Assembly (NCBI GenBank): GCA_963976795.1
Contig: CAXBLT010000004.1
Span: 161,931 to 225,930, forward strand
Length of the DNA: 64,000 nucleotides
Direction of reading: 5' to 3'
Origin: UBA7359 sp963976795
GTDB lineage: Bacteria > Pseudomonadota > Gammaproteobacteria > Eutrophobiales > Eutrophobiaceae
Shown piece after piece: positions 43,272 through 52,677 of this stretch. The position numbers and the translations under genes were made by a program. The notes under the pieces are model-generated. The model saw only the letters and a program-made list of their open reading frames with translations. It did no database searches and had not been told where the DNA came from. Position 1 is the stretch's first letter. Each line of letters begins with the position of its first letter.

Positions 43272-45176
43272 ATGAAAACAGTTAAGGAAGTTTTTTCTGA
43301 TGGTGGATCATTAGCGAATTTGATTGATGATTATCAACATCGACCAGAACAAGAAGATATGGCGCATAAGATATTTTCAGCTATATCCGAAGGTCAGAGT
43401 CTGGTGTGTGAAGCAGGCACTGGTACCGGCAAAACGGTAGCGTACCTGGTGCCGACCTTGTTATCCAGGCAAAAGGTCATTATCTCTACTGGTACTCGTC
43501 ATCTTCAAGATCAACTGTACCAAAAAGATTTGCCTCTTGTGCTTAAAGCAGTCGCGTCACCGGCAGCAACAATGGTGTTAAAGGGGAGATCAAATTACCT
43601 CTGTTTACAGCATATGGATACTGCTATTCATGACAGCAAAGACTTGAATTACCAGAACATGTCTGATCTACAAGAAGTTGTGCAGTGGTCTTCTTCCACT
43701 AAAACGGGAGATATTAATGAGCTAGGCATGATTGAAGAAAATTCAGTGATTCGCTCCAGAATAACCTCTACAACAGAAAATTGTCTTGGCCAATCATGTC
43801 CAAGCTTTGATGATTGCTTTGTTTTTAAAAACAGAAAGGCTGCGCTAGAGGCAGACTTAGTGATCACCAATCATCATCTCTTATTGTCTGATATGAGTCT
43901 GAGAGAAAAAGGTTTTGGCGAAGTCTTACCGTTAGCTGATGTGATTGTGTTTGATGAAGCACATCAATTACCTGAATTAGCATCTACTTATTTTAGTCAA
44001 ACGATGAGCAGCCGGCAATTATTGGAATTGATTAGCGATATCAAAACAGCCGACCATGAAGAAGCTGGTGATATAGAAGAATTAGCAGGGGTATTAGCAA
44101 AATTTGAAAAATCGATACGCGATGTGCGTTTAGTGTTTGGGCGAGAAGACCAGCGCCTTAATTGGCTTGAAGTATGGGAGAAGTCATTGTTATCAACGGA
44201 GCTTCCCAAGATGCTGGCTGCCTTTCAAGTTGTTATCGATATACTTGACACGGCTTGTGGGCGTGGAAAGTTATTAGATAATTGCTGGCAGCGCGCTAAG
44301 GCCCAGTACAACTATATTGATACGTATATCGAAACGAAAAATGAAGAATCGATTCGCTGGGTGGAAATACGCGGGCATCACCTCTATTTAAACCAAACAC
44401 CAGTTAATATCTCTGAAACATTTCAACAACGGCTCAGTGAATATAACGCGACGAGTATATTTACCTCAGCGAGCCTGGCTATAAACGATGATTTTAATTA
44501 TTACAGCCGTCAGCTTGGTCTTGAAACATGTCAGACGCAGGTCTGGAATAGTCCGTTTGATTATCCAACCCAAACTTGCCTGTATGTGCCACTTGATTTA
44601 CCAGAACCGAATCAATTTGAGTTCTTTGATGCCTTTATAGAAAGAACTATCAAGTTGCTGTCCTTTAGCCAAGGACATGCCTTTGTTTTATTTACCAGTC
44701 ACCAAGCGCTGAAAAAATCAGCAGATATTCTATCGAAGGAGATCAATTACCCCATTTTTATCCAGGGACAAGCGCCACGATCAGAATTATTAAATCAGTT
44801 TCGTCAAACAAAGCATGCCGTTTTACTGGGGACTAGTAGTTTTTGGGAAGGTGTTGATGTTAAGGGTGATGCATTGTCATTAGTGATTATTGATAAGTTG
44901 CCGTTTGCTAGTCCTGATGACCCTGTATTGCAAGCACGCTTGAATCACTTCAGTAAGCAAGGGAGTAACCCATTTATGGACCATCAAGTACCTCAAGCTG
45001 CTATAAGTTTAAAACAAGGAGTAGGGCGCTTGATTCGTGATGTGAATGACAGGGGAGTTTGTGTTATTTGCGATAAACGTGTTGTAAGAAAAGCTTATGG
45101 CAAACGAATAATCAAGGCATTACCGCCAATGCCGATTACCCATGAACTGGATGATGTCAGAGACTTTTATAATTAA
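43272..45176 (+). CDS. yoaA: ATP-dependent helicase YoaA (DinG-family, XPD-like)
   Basis: The 634-residue protein is a superfamily-2 Fe-S helicase. Walker A AGTGTGKT is at 48-55, DEAH box at VIVFDEAHQLPE (about 222-233), and four Fe-S cysteines occur around CLQHMD and CLGQSCPSFDDC. Motif VI reads QGVGRLIRDVNDRG. Length fits YoaA (~636) not DinG (~716). It unwinds 5'-to-3' and works with the Pol III chi subunit in repair of replication damage. In E. coli yoaA also neighbours tsaB, as here two genes further. Confidence 0.9.
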   Translation: MKTVKEVFSDGGSLANLIDDYQHRPEQEDMAHKIFSAISEGQSLVCEAGTGTGKTVAYLVPTLLSRQKVIISTGTRHLQDQLYQKDLPLVLKAVASPAATMVLKGRSNYLCLQHMDTAIHDSKDLNYQNMSDLQEVVQWSSSTKTGDINELGMIEENSVIRSRITSTTENCLGQSCPSFDDCFVFKNRKAALEADLVITNHHLLLSDMSLREKGFGEVLPLADVIVFDEAHQLPELASTYFSQTMSSRQLLELISDIKTADHEEAGDIEELAGVLAKFEKSIRDVRLVFGREDQRLNWLEVWEKSLLSTELPKMLAAFQVVIDILDTACGRGKLLDNCWQRAKAQYNYIDTYIETKNEESIRWVEIRGHHLYLNQTPVNISETFQQRLSEYNATSIFTSASLAINDDFNYYSRQLGLETCQTQVWNSPFDYPTQTCLYVPLDLPEPNQFEFFDAFIERTIKLLSFSQGHAFVLFTSHQALKKSADILSKEINYPIFIQGQAPRSELLNQFRQTKHAVLLGTSSFWEGVDVKGDALSLVIIDKLPFASPDDPVLQARLNHFSKQGSNPFMDHQVPQAAISLKQGVGRLIRDVNDRGVCVICDKRVVRKAYGKRIIKALPPMPITHELDDVRDFYN

Positions 45177-45835
45177 TTTTTCAATATCAGTGTGATTCCG
45201 TCGGCCACTGGCAACATGCTGATCATGACGCGATCATCATTTTTTATTTGTTCATTAAATTTGCGTATGGCAACAGTATCCTCATCTTGTATGTTTTTAT
45301 CAGCAGGACTCCCCGACCATAATACATTGTCTACCATAATTAAACCGCCTGGCCTGATGAGTCGTAGTACACGTTCATAGTAATCAATGTACTCAGGTTT
45401 GTGAGCGTCAATAAATGCAAAATCATAAGTGTTGCCTTGGTTTTCTTTCAATAATTTATCCAATGTTTCAATTGCGAACCCGATGTGTAGATTAATTTTT
45501 TCTGACACCTTTGCCTTGCCCCAGTATTTCTGCGCAACCCTGGTTACTTCAGTGTCATTATCGCAAGCGTCTAAATGTCCGTCCTTGGGTAATGACATTG
45601 CGATAGCAAGACTGCTATATCCGGTAAATACACCAACCTCTAATGCTTTTTTGACGTTTAATAGTTTTATTAGAAATGATATGAATTGACCTTGCTCAGG
45701 GGCGATTTGCATCCTCGCCATGGGATGATTCGCTGTATCGTCACGACATTCTTTAAGTATTTGGGGTTCTCGTAATGAAACTGACAATAGATAATTATAA
45801 ACTTGCTCATTAAGCTGGATGCTTTGTCTTGACAT
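45173..45835 (-). CDS. Class I SAM-dependent O-methyltransferase
   Basis: A 220-residue enzyme of the caffeoyl-CoA/catechol O-methyltransferase family: ALEVGVFTGYSSLAIAMSLP (SAM motif I, about 76-95), FIDAHKPEYIDYYERVLRLI (metal Asp and motif), and GGLIMVDNVLWSGSP (about 163-177). It would methylate a small phenolic substrate with a divalent metal. It overlaps the yoaA 3' end by four bases in convergent orientation and is divergent from cpdA. Substrate unknown. Confidence 0.85.
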   Translation of the reverse strand: MSRQSIQLNEQVYNYLLSVSLREPQILKECRDDTANHPMARMQIAPEQGQFISFLIKLLNVKKALEVGVFTGYSSLAIAMSLPKDGHLDACDNDTEVTRVAQKYWGKAKVSEKINLHIGFAIETLDKLLKENQGNTYDFAFIDAHKPEYIDYYERVLRLIRPGGLIMVDNVLWSGSPADKNIQDEDTVAIRKFNEQIKNDDRVMISMLPVADGITLILKN

Positions 45836-45871
45836 ATGGGGTTAACCTGAAAATTTTAGTTAAAGGATATT

Positions 45872-46696
45872 ATGATTGAGTCGATTGAAGCAATGACTAA
45901 GCGTAGCACCAAAGTGCCTGACAGGATCAATATTATACAGATTACCGATACACACATACTTGATGATGGCGCACCGTCATTTAATGATTATGATACCTCC
46001 GCTAGTTTGATGTGTGTAGTAAATAGAATTTTAGAGTCTGAGTCTGATGCAGATTTAATTTTATTGACGGGTGATTTGGTTCATGAACCCACGGAAACGG
46101 CGTACCAAAAGCTGGCAGACCATTTGTCTGTTTTGACAACGCCCATTCTTAGCTTGCCTGGCAATCATGATTCTCCGGAATTAATGAGATATGTCATGGG
46201 TGCTAATGGACATGACACGGGTAATCTCGTCAAATTTGATGATTGGCTGATTATACTTCTAGACACCTGTGTAAGAGGTGAACATAGTGGGCGACTATCT
46301 GCTACTGAACTAGAATTTTTGCGAACAAGTCTTGAAGCTAATATTGACACTCATTGCTTGATAGCACTTCATCACCATCCGGTATCGATTAAAAGTAGCT
46401 GGATGGATGCAATGTCTTTAGTTAATGCGGAAGACTTTTTAAATATTGTTGATGAATTTAAGCAAGTGAAAGGCATTATCTGGGGGCACATCCATCAGGC
46501 ATTTGAAGATGAAGTTACTAGTGTGAAATTACTTGGCACACCGTCAACCTGTTTGCAATTTAAACCAGGTAGTTCTGAGTTTGCTATTGATGATAAAAAT
46601 CCCGCTTATAGGAAATTGACGCTTAAAAAAAATGGGATGATCAGTTCAAAAGTTATTTATTTGAGTAATCAAGCTCTGCAAACAGGCTTAAAATAA
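45872..46696 (+). CDS. cpdA: 3',5'-cyclic AMP phosphodiesterase
   Basis: A 274-residue metallophosphatase: IQITDTHIL, LLTGDLVHEPT, SLPGNHDSPEL, ALHHHPVSI and IIWGHIHQAFE hold the expected dinuclear metal ligands. The C-terminal CLQFKPGSSEF is typical of CpdA/Icc. It hydrolyses cAMP to AMP. Start ATG 45872 follows AAAGGATATT; MTKRST at residue 8 is an alternative. It is divergent from the methyltransferase gene across only 36 bases. Confidence 0.9.
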   Translation: MIESIEAMTKRSTKVPDRINIIQITDTHILDDGAPSFNDYDTSASLMCVVNRILESESDADLILLTGDLVHEPTETAYQKLADHLSVLTTPILSLPGNHDSPELMRYVMGANGHDTGNLVKFDDWLIILLDTCVRGEHSGRLSATELEFLRTSLEANIDTHCLIALHHHPVSIKSSWMDAMSLVNAEDFLNIVDEFKQVKGIIWGHIHQAFEDEVTSVKLLGTPSTCLQFKPGSSEFAIDDKNPAYRKLTLKKNGMISSKVIYLSNQALQTGLK

Positions 46697-46704
46697 GGTT
46701 AATA

Positions 46705-47373
46705 TTATTTATTGACAACTTTATTCCTTAAATATACAGGCATGGCTTCTTCGACGGGGATTGCCTTGCCTTCAAGGTAAGCTGGTTTTGCCAAGGTGAT
46801 GATATCTTTTGCACTAGGGAACACATCGCCGTTGAAGCCGGTCAGATTTTGATTGAACTGTGTCTGAAGTTCTTCACTATACGTATTCCAGCCGCTCCCG
46901 ACACCGAACCAGTTTCCTATTGAAGGGCTTGAAACATCTGAAGGCGAACATACTTTTTCTTCAACAATTTTCTGCATTAGACCTAAGTCATTTTTCTTGA
47001 ACAGGCCCCAGTAAATTTCTTGCATGCGCGCATCAATGGCTGTAGCAACGTGAGTGTGTTCGTCAGCATAGTGTTGAGCCAAAGCATTTAATGATGAAAC
47101 AGGAATAACGGGAGTATCGTGAGCAAAAGCAAGACCTTGTATAACACCAACAGCAATACGCACACCGGTAAATGCCCCGGGGCCTTGACCAAAGGAAATA
47201 GCATCAAGATCTTTGGTTTGTATATCCGCTTCCCGAAGTAGATCGTCAATCATTGGTAGTATTAATTCTGTATGTCGTCTAGGGGAGACTTGAAAACGAT
47301 GCGTACAACTGTCATCTATATCAAGGGCCGCAGAACATGCTTCTGTAGCAGTTTCAATCGCTAAGATTTTCAT
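46705..47373 (-). CDS. tsaB: tRNA threonylcarbamoyladenosine biosynthesis protein TsaB
   Basis: The 222-residue protein opens with MKILAIETATEACSAALD, the ASKHA fold phosphate-1 loop, then PRRHTELILPMIDDLL and GQGPGAFTGVRIAVGVIQGL. TsaB scaffolds TsaD and TsaE in making t6A37 on ANN-decoding tRNAs. The protein lacks its own ATPase catalytic residues, as normal. It is convergent with cpdA eight bases away; a 594-base gap follows its start. Confidence 0.92.
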   Translation of the reverse strand: MKILAIETATEACSAALDIDDSCTHRFQVSPRRHTELILPMIDDLLREADIQTKDLDAISFGQGPGAFTGVRIAVGVIQGLAFAHDTPVIPVSSLNALAQHYADEHTHVATAIDARMQEIYWGLFKKNDLGLMQKIVEEKVCSPSDVSSPSIGNWFGVGSGWNTYSEELQTQFNQNLTGFNGDVFPSAKDIITLAKPAYLEGKAIPVEEAMPVYLRNKVVNK

Positions 47374-47967
47374 TGTTTTATTTTTCAGAACTCCTTTTCC
47401 TGATCATAAGTTATTTTTAAAATACAGTGAGAATTGCTCAGGATCAATTAAGTTAAGTATTCTAAATTGACAGGTTAGTTTCTTATATTAAATCGAAATT
47501 AAATTTTTAATAAGTAAAACATCAATAATATTACGTTCTCAAAATTTATATCTAAAGCAATTCATATAAAACAAGTTCTCATATTTACGAATTCATCAAT
47601 TAATATTGTCGTTCTGAGTAGACAAAACTTAATTTCAACATTTTTTGAGTTCTGGCAAAACTAATGGCGTACAGTATTATTGGTATTGCATTTAGTTTTG
47701 AGACGATAGCACAAATCATTCAGAAAATTTTTATGGTTATTATTCAGAAATAAATAACAGGCTTTGACTGTATATGAGCAGGTTTATAAAACAAGTCCTG
47801 AGTGTTGTGATATGTAAAATGAATCAATCCTATAAAGTTTAAGAGCAAAGAAGCCCCGGTTTTTCCTATATATCAAGAGAAGATATGATATTTATAGCAG
47901 TCTGGTCGTTTAAAAGTTAAATTAATTTAGTTTAAAGCATCGGCCAAGCACTCTATAATCCGTTTCC
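47374..47967. other. 594-bp AT-rich gap upstream of lolC/E
   Basis: No reading frame over ~30 codons stands out on either strand and no rRNA or tRNA is present. A TATAAT hexamer lies at 47954-47959, too close to the lolC start for an ordinary leader; the functional promoter was not identified. Confidence 0.5.
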
Positions 47968-49212
47968 ATGTTAAATTCATTTGAAGCCCTGATTGGCTTG
48001 CGTTATGTTCGCGCTCGTCGTCGTAACCATTTTATTTCCTTTATCTCTTTAACCTCCATGCTTGGCGTAGGTTTAGGTGTAATGGCTTTGATTACGGTTC
48101 TATCTGTAATGAATGGTTTTGAAAAAGAATTAAAAGAACGTATTTTAGGAATGGCTTCACATGCTACGGTCATTGAAGACGGAGATGTCTTGAATGATTG
48201 GCAGCCAATAGCAGAAGAGGTCATGCATCATCCGGATATTCTTGGGGTTGCACCTTATTTTCATGCGGAAGGTATGTTAGTTAAAGATAAGCGTGTCAAT
48301 GGCACGATAATCAGGGGTATTTTGCCTGATGAAGAACCTAAAGTTTCCACCGTCACGGAAACTATGATTTTGGGTGATATTAACGAACTTAAAGCGGGCG
48401 GTTTTAATATTGTTCTCGGGAAAGAGCTCGCACGAAAACTAGGTGTGGCTATTGGAGATAAAGTGACTTTAGTTGCACCGCAAGCGAATGTCACGCCTGC
48501 AGGTATTTTACCAAGACTTAAACGGTTCACACTGGTTGGAATCTTTGAAGTCGGGATGCATGAATTTGATAGTGCATTGACACTGATTCACATGGAAGAT
48601 GCCTTCCGTTTATTTCGAAAGACAGGGCCTACAGGGCTGCGCTTGAAGACGAACAATATTCTTAAAGCACCAATCATTAGTCGCGAGATTGTTGCTCAAT
48701 TACCCGGTCGGTACTGGGTCGTAGACTGGACACAACGGCATGCTAATTTTTTTCGGGCATTAAAAACTGAAAAAACAGTGATGTTTGTCATCTTGTTACT
48801 GATCGTAGCAGTTGCAGCATTTAATATAATCTCTACGTTGGTGATGATGGTCTCTGACAAACAAGCAGACATTGCTGTATTGCGAACACTCGGCGCCAGC
48901 CCTGGCAGCATTTTAAAGATATTTATGATTCAGGGGACAATCATTGGTGTTGTCGGCATAGCTATGGGCGTCATAGGAGGTGTCTGGTTGGCAACTAACG
49001 TGGAGACAATCGTGCCTGCTATAGAATCAATGATAGGACAAAAGTTCTTGTCAGCAGATGTTTATTACATCAGCGATCTGCCTTCAGACATGCATTGGAA
49101 TGACGTAATTACCATTAGTATTGTTGCATTTATATTATGTTTATTAGCCACGATTTATCCCGCATTACGTGCAGCGAAGACGCAACCTGCGGAGGCACTA
49201 CGTTATGAGTGA
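47968..49212 (+). CDS. lolC: Lipoprotein-releasing system permease (LolC/LolE type)
   Basis: A 414-residue permease with four transmembrane helices: first at about 30-50, the rest near 270-300, 315-345 and 375-405. The family N-terminus FEALIGLRYVRARRRNHFISFIS and GVMALITVLSVMNGFEKEL are present, with the large periplasmic domain between. It takes mature lipoproteins from the inner membrane and gives them to LolA, using LolD ATP hydrolysis. Only one permease is encoded with lolD here; some lineages use a single LolF instead of LolC plus LolE, so the symbol is provisional. Confidence 0.87.
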   Translation: MLNSFEALIGLRYVRARRRNHFISFISLTSMLGVGLGVMALITVLSVMNGFEKELKERILGMASHATVIEDGDVLNDWQPIAEEVMHHPDILGVAPYFHAEGMLVKDKRVNGTIIRGILPDEEPKVSTVTETMILGDINELKAGGFNIVLGKELARKLGVAIGDKVTLVAPQANVTPAGILPRLKRFTLVGIFEVGMHEFDSALTLIHMEDAFRLFRKTGPTGLRLKTNNILKAPIISREIVAQLPGRYWVVDWTQRHANFFRALKTEKTVMFVILLLIVAVAAFNIISTLVMMVSDKQADIAVLRTLGASPGSILKIFMIQGTIIGVVGIAMGVIGGVWLATNVETIVPAIESMIGQKFLSADVYYISDLPSDMHWNDVITISIVAFILCLLATIYPALRAAKTQPAEALRYE

Positions 49213-49888
49213 TGCGCTAATCGAAACACGACAACTCACAAAATGTTTTAATGACGGAGAACTTCGCGTAGAAGTTTTGAAAGGTGTTGATTTCAGTATC
49301 AAGCCAAACCAGAGTGTTGCGATTATTGGTACCTCAGGTTCTGGTAAAAGTACTTTATTGCATTTACTCGGTGGCCTTGATATCCCAGATAAAGGAGAAG
49401 TTCTGATTCATAATAAGGACATGGGGAAATTAAACGATGAGCAACGAGGTGACTTGCGAAATAAACACCTTGGCTTTGTTTATCAATTCCATCATTTGTT
49501 GCCTGAGTTTACTGCGCTTGAGAATGTTGCAATGCCATTATTAATAAGGCGGGGTAATCAAAAGGAAGCTTTAGATAAGGCTACAGATTTATTGAATAAG
49601 GTAGGCTTGTCTGAACGTGTACAACATAAGCCAGGTGAATTATCCGGTGGTGAACGACAACGTGCCGCAATTGCCAGAGCATTAGTCACCGAACCAGCTT
49701 GCATATTAGCGGATGAGCCAACGGGTAATCTGGATGAAAAAACTGCTGATCAGGTCTTTGACTTGATTCTGGAGTTAAACCAAAGTTTGGGGACTAGCTT
49801 GATTATGGTTACCCATAATATGGATCTTTCACGTCGAGTAGATAGTGTGATGGAATTGAAAGAAGGTGTATTACAGGAAAAAATATAA
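49205..49888 (+). CDS. lolD: Lipoprotein-releasing system ATP-binding protein
   Basis: A 227-residue ABC ATPase: Walker A GTSGSGKST (about 42-50), signature LSGGERQRAAIARALV, Walker B CILADEPTGNLDE, plus the family block YQFHHLLPEFTALENVAMPL. ATG 49205 is chosen because it matches the family and overlaps the permease stop by eight bases, showing coupling. The ORF reads upstream to an in-frame start at 49169 inside lolC, which is unlikely to be used. Confidence 0.92.
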   Translation: MSDALIETRQLTKCFNDGELRVEVLKGVDFSIKPNQSVAIIGTSGSGKSTLLHLLGGLDIPDKGEVLIHNKDMGKLNDEQRGDLRNKHLGFVYQFHHLLPEFTALENVAMPLLIRRGNQKEALDKATDLLNKVGLSERVQHKPGELSGGERQRAAIARALVTEPACILADEPTGNLDEKTADQVFDLILELNQSLGTSLIMVTHNMDLSRRVDSVMELKEGVLQEKI

Positions 49889-49890
49889 AG

Positions 49891-50322
49891 TTATTTGTTT
49901 CCTCTTTTTCCAAAAATAATGTGATAAAGGAAAATGAAAAGGATTATTACACCCAGCAGGAGATGGGTGACGCTAGATATAATAGAAGCCATATCATTAC
50001 CAAAATAAAAAATCCCAACGCCTGTAATCGCCAATATAATGAGTGTGCCTGTTAAGGCTAAGCCGCTGTATAAATTTTCTTTCTGTTTTATTCCTACTAT
50101 TATATGTATTCTCCAAATTGCACCAAATAAACATAACATTACGTAAGAAAACAAGACATGAGCTGCAACTGTATAAAGTCGTTGGTCTGCCGTTAATCGC
50201 CATGGCATATCCCATTCCAGCCGTAAATCCAGTGTCGTTGGCGTAAGTAAAAATCCAGAGAGGAACAAAACGGTCATAGTGGTGATAATAAAACCCTTGA
50301 ACCAATTGGGATATCCTTTCAT
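49891..50322 (-). CDS. Four-helix membrane protein with conserved His (DUF4405/cytochrome-b561-like)
   Basis: The 143-residue protein has four hydrophobic helices (about 10-30, 48-70, 85-105, 112-136). Histidines fall in helix 2 (VAAHVLFSYV), just after it (WRIHIIVG) and in helix 4 (SSVTHLLLG, FLYHIIFG); this spacing would suit two b-type hemes as in small ferric-reductase-like and cytochrome b561 proteins. The heme assignment is inference. It is the last gene of the operon beginning at 52593, next to ApbE and the FMN-binding protein, and could carry electrons across the inner membrane to or from the flavoprotein. Confidence 0.62.
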   Translation of the reverse strand: MKGYPNWFKGFIITTMTVLFLSGFLLTPTTLDLRLEWDMPWRLTADQRLYTVAAHVLFSYVMLCLFGAIWRIHIIVGIKQKENLYSGLALTGTLIILAITGVGIFYFGNDMASIISSVTHLLLGVIILFIFLYHIIFGKRGNK

Positions 50323-50331
50323 ACAGCGTGT

Positions 50332-51144
50332 TTAACCTGAAACTGGTTGAACGAGTTTTCCCCCAAGTTGTTCAATTAATATAGAACGTTTTTCTTGTGT
50401 TACTAAGCCTGCAACTTTGGTTAATGCATCGGCTAACCAGCTTTTTTTTGCAAGGATGCTCCAAGTGCCTTCAACAGGTTTCCCTTTATTTCCAGCAACA
50501 ATCCAACTTGGGTAGCTTTGATCATGATGTGGTTTAATCCATGAAGTTGATAGAGCAGCATTATGAAGGTTCCCCAGATTAGAGAAACCACCTGTTAGCT
50601 CTCTTCTTTGAGTGGGCAATAGAATATCTCCATAAACACGTAAATCACCACCTGCATTTACCCAGCCTGTTTCTAACCCGTGTTTTTTCAGGGTAAAAAT
50701 TGCATAGTCAACTGCGTAACCTTTAGCAATACCATCAAGCGAAATTAATACTGGCCTACAAAGGCGGGCATGATTTTTATATAGTTCAATATCGTTGCAA
50801 TTTCCGCTTTTTAAATGATCAGAATCAAAATGATTCGGTAGGACTCCTTTGTCTACTAGAATTCCGGCAACCGTGCAATTGAATAAACCATTGCTGTATT
50901 GGCCTATTAATTTAGCCAGTTTCAGAACGCGCATGCTTATTGGATGTAACTCTATCTCTTTCCCATATGAATTATTTAACCGGGATAATTCACTATTAGG
51001 ATTATGAAAGCTTAAAAGCTTATTAACTCTTGCAACTGCATTGAATGCCTCATCAATTGCGCATTCCTTATTAACACTCTTTTCACGTGTTCCAATTTCC
51101 ACAAAGGTGCCGAGTGATGGGCGTAGGCGTTTATAATATTTCAT
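50332..51144 (-). CDS. apbE: FAD:protein FMN transferase
   Basis: The 270-residue protein is a short ApbE: ARVNKLLSFHNPNSELSRLN, LFNCTVAGILVDKG, ISLDGIAKGYAVDYAIFTLK, ETGWVNAGGDLRVYGD and SWLADALTKVAG are family blocks that bind FAD and metal. It attaches FMN through a phosphoester to a Thr in the [S/T]GA[T/S]-x-[S/T] motif of partner proteins. The partner is the gene just upstream, whose C-terminus (SGATLS) overlaps this gene by 14 bases. No signal peptide is seen at the start, so export is uncertain. ATG 51144 was preferred over TTG 51156. Confidence 0.88.
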   Translation of the reverse strand: MKYYKRLRPSLGTFVEIGTREKSVNKECAIDEAFNAVARVNKLLSFHNPNSELSRLNNSYGKEIELHPISMRVLKLAKLIGQYSNGLFNCTVAGILVDKGVLPNHFDSDHLKSGNCNDIELYKNHARLCRPVLISLDGIAKGYAVDYAIFTLKKHGLETGWVNAGGDLRVYGDILLPTQRRELTGGFSNLGNLHNAALSTSWIKPHHDQSYPSWIVAGNKGKPVEGTWSILAKKSWLADALTKVAGLVTQEKRSILIEQLGGKLVQPVSG

Positions 51145-51688
51145 CAGAGAGTACAACTTGTTGCAATGACAATAGTCTTTTTACGCCGTCCATTACATTT
51201 CGGCATGATAATGTTGCGCCACTGATGTTAGGTACGTCCTCATCGAGTTTAAATCTATCATCAAGTGTTTTGCCTTTTAGATGATCGCGCCAGCTTGCTT
51301 CTCTTATTTCATCCCCATGCGTTTCACGATAACTCATAATATCTATCCCTATAACATGACCATCAGGAGATAGGGCAGCGGCATATGTTATGAACTCATG
51401 TTTCCCAACGACATCGTCAACAATAAACCATCCTACAAAGGTGTTATCCTGTTTCACGCGCCATACTGCTTGTACTTCCCATCGCTGACGTAGTCCGGAT
51501 AATGACTTTATTTCCTTTTTTTGTTCTTTAGTCAGTTTAATAGGCTGCGCAATAAATTTATCTGCTTCAGGAAATAAAGTCTTTTGTGCCTGTTCAGCAT
51601 TTAGATATTCAGCAGCATAAGTTGAACTAGGACCTGCTATTACTACAGCAGGTAGTAATAGCAACGAAGTCCACTCTTGTTTATCCAT
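51131..51688 (-). CDS. Periplasmic FMN-binding-domain protein (ApbE substrate)
   Basis: The 185-residue protein has an N-terminal hydrophobic segment (LLLLPAVVIAGPSSTYA) and an FMN-binding domain like those of NosR and RnfG. The flavinylation motif S156-G157-A158-T159-L160-S161 (PNISGATLSCRN) gives T159 as the residue ApbE would modify. The upstream ISMYSYRETHGDEI-type block, here DIMSYRETHGDEIREASW, is the conserved loop around the FMN. It is one gene before apbE in a Fur-boxed operon, so it is likely an electron carrier induced on iron limitation. Confidence 0.85.
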   Translation of the reverse strand: MDKQEWTSLLLLPAVVIAGPSSTYAAEYLNAEQAQKTLFPEADKFIAQPIKLTKEQKKEIKSLSGLRQRWEVQAVWRVKQDNTFVGWFIVDDVVGKHEFITYAAALSPDGHVIGIDIMSYRETHGDEIREASWRDHLKGKTLDDRFKLDEDVPNISGATLSCRNVMDGVKRLLSLQQVVLSDEIL

Positions 51689-51696
51689 GATTATTC

Positions 51697-52593
51697 CTAG
51701 AAATCAATTCCAAATTTTATCTGGAATTCTTGCTCGGTTTTTTCGATTAAATGCAGATTCTTATCATCCTGCGCCGGAAACATTTCTCCACCGCCAATGA
51801 CTTGTGGAAACCATGTAAATGTTCCCCACCAATTACTACCACCATAATGTAAACTTGGCCCCACAAATATTGTCCATCTTTCCTGACTTACTTCAGTTTC
51901 ATATTCAGTTTCATAAAGGGCTTGTACTCCAATAAACCAGTTAGGGGCGAAACGATAAGACACACCTGTGCCAGCTTTTAACTCAATCTCCATTTCAGCA
52001 TTTGTCGGCCAATCAAAACCAGCAGGTAGTCCAGGAATATCTGCTCTTCGTGCATGCGTTGTTTCTAAACCAAGATTTCCCATCCAGATTACCTGGCCCT
52101 CCATGAAGTATTTTTGCAACAACAATTCCGTTTCCATAGATAGACTGTCTTTATCTTGCCCAGAATGAGTATCTAACCAGTCATACCCAAAAGACACATA
52201 GCCAGATAATCCAAAATCATCTTTAGCCGGACTTAGAAAATTATATTTTAAAGATAACTCAGTGCCTGAAGGTTCTAAGCCACGATCTTTATCTTGGGGT
52301 AGGTAACCATCAATGATGATTCCGGAGCTATCAATAGCTTGTGCTTTAAGATAGGCAGATACAGTAAATCTATTGCTAACACCATACTCTATCTCCGTTT
52401 TAGTATTCCATGCTTCATAATCACCGGCGCCTTTGCCTTCTCTAAAAGTAATAGTCTGATCAAACTCCCAGGCACCTTCAGGTAATGTTTCTGAACCTTT
52501 CACATAACCTAAAACACTTTCATCAGCATACGCCACTGAACTTAGATATAGTGAAAATAAAATTGATATAAATGATCTAAATATTGTTTTCAT
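51697..52593 (-). CDS. Outer-membrane beta-barrel protein, DUF6662-like, first gene of the Fur-boxed operon
   Basis: The 298-residue product has a signal peptide (FISILFSLYLSSVAYA) and alternating amphipathic strands such as WEFDQTITFREGKGAGDYEA, YGVSNRFTVSAYLKAQA, and LKAGTGVSYRFAPNWFIGVQ, ending in FQIKFGIDF whose last Phe is typical of outer-membrane barrels. I recall DUF6662 for such proteins beside FMN-binding proteins, with moderate confidence. It is preceded by a Fur-type box 66 bases before the start. It could let iron compounds or reduced flavins reach the periplasm; unproven. Confidence 0.6.
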   Translation of the reverse strand: MKTIFRSFISILFSLYLSSVAYADESVLGYVKGSETLPEGAWEFDQTITFREGKGAGDYEAWNTKTEIEYGVSNRFTVSAYLKAQAIDSSGIIIDGYLPQDKDRGLEPSGTELSLKYNFLSPAKDDFGLSGYVSFGYDWLDTHSGQDKDSLSMETELLLQKYFMEGQVIWMGNLGLETTHARRADIPGLPAGFDWPTNAEMEIELKAGTGVSYRFAPNWFIGVQALYETEYETEVSQERWTIFVGPSLHYGGSNWWGTFTWFPQVIGGGEMFPAQDDKNLHLIEKTEQEFQIKFGIDF

Positions 52594-52658
52594 ACTGCAG
52601 TTTTATCCCCATAAGACTTCATTAAAGAAAACCACTCTATACAAATCTAAAACAAAAT

Positions 52659-52677
52659 ACAAATGATAATCATTATC
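52659..52677 (-). promoter_or_regulatory. Fur box upstream of the outer-membrane/FMN/ApbE operon
   Basis: The site contains ATGATAATCATTATC. It agrees with 16 of 19 positions of the Fur consensus (GATAATGATAATCATTATC); its 15-base core is a palindrome about one central base (52664-52678). It lies 66 bases before the start codon of the first gene, upstream of or overlapping the promoter region. Confidence 0.85.

Noticed and set aside
47931..47959. TTTAAA/TATAAT pair just before lolC as its promoter
   Set aside because: The -10 box ends only nine bases before the ATG, which would make a leaderless transcript; kept as unproven.
49997..50305. 102-codon minus-strand frame overlapping the four-helix protein
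   Set aside because: It lies in a different frame of the same strand; the 143-codon frame has clear membrane helices and the proper operon spacing, this one is Cys/Tyr-rich noise.
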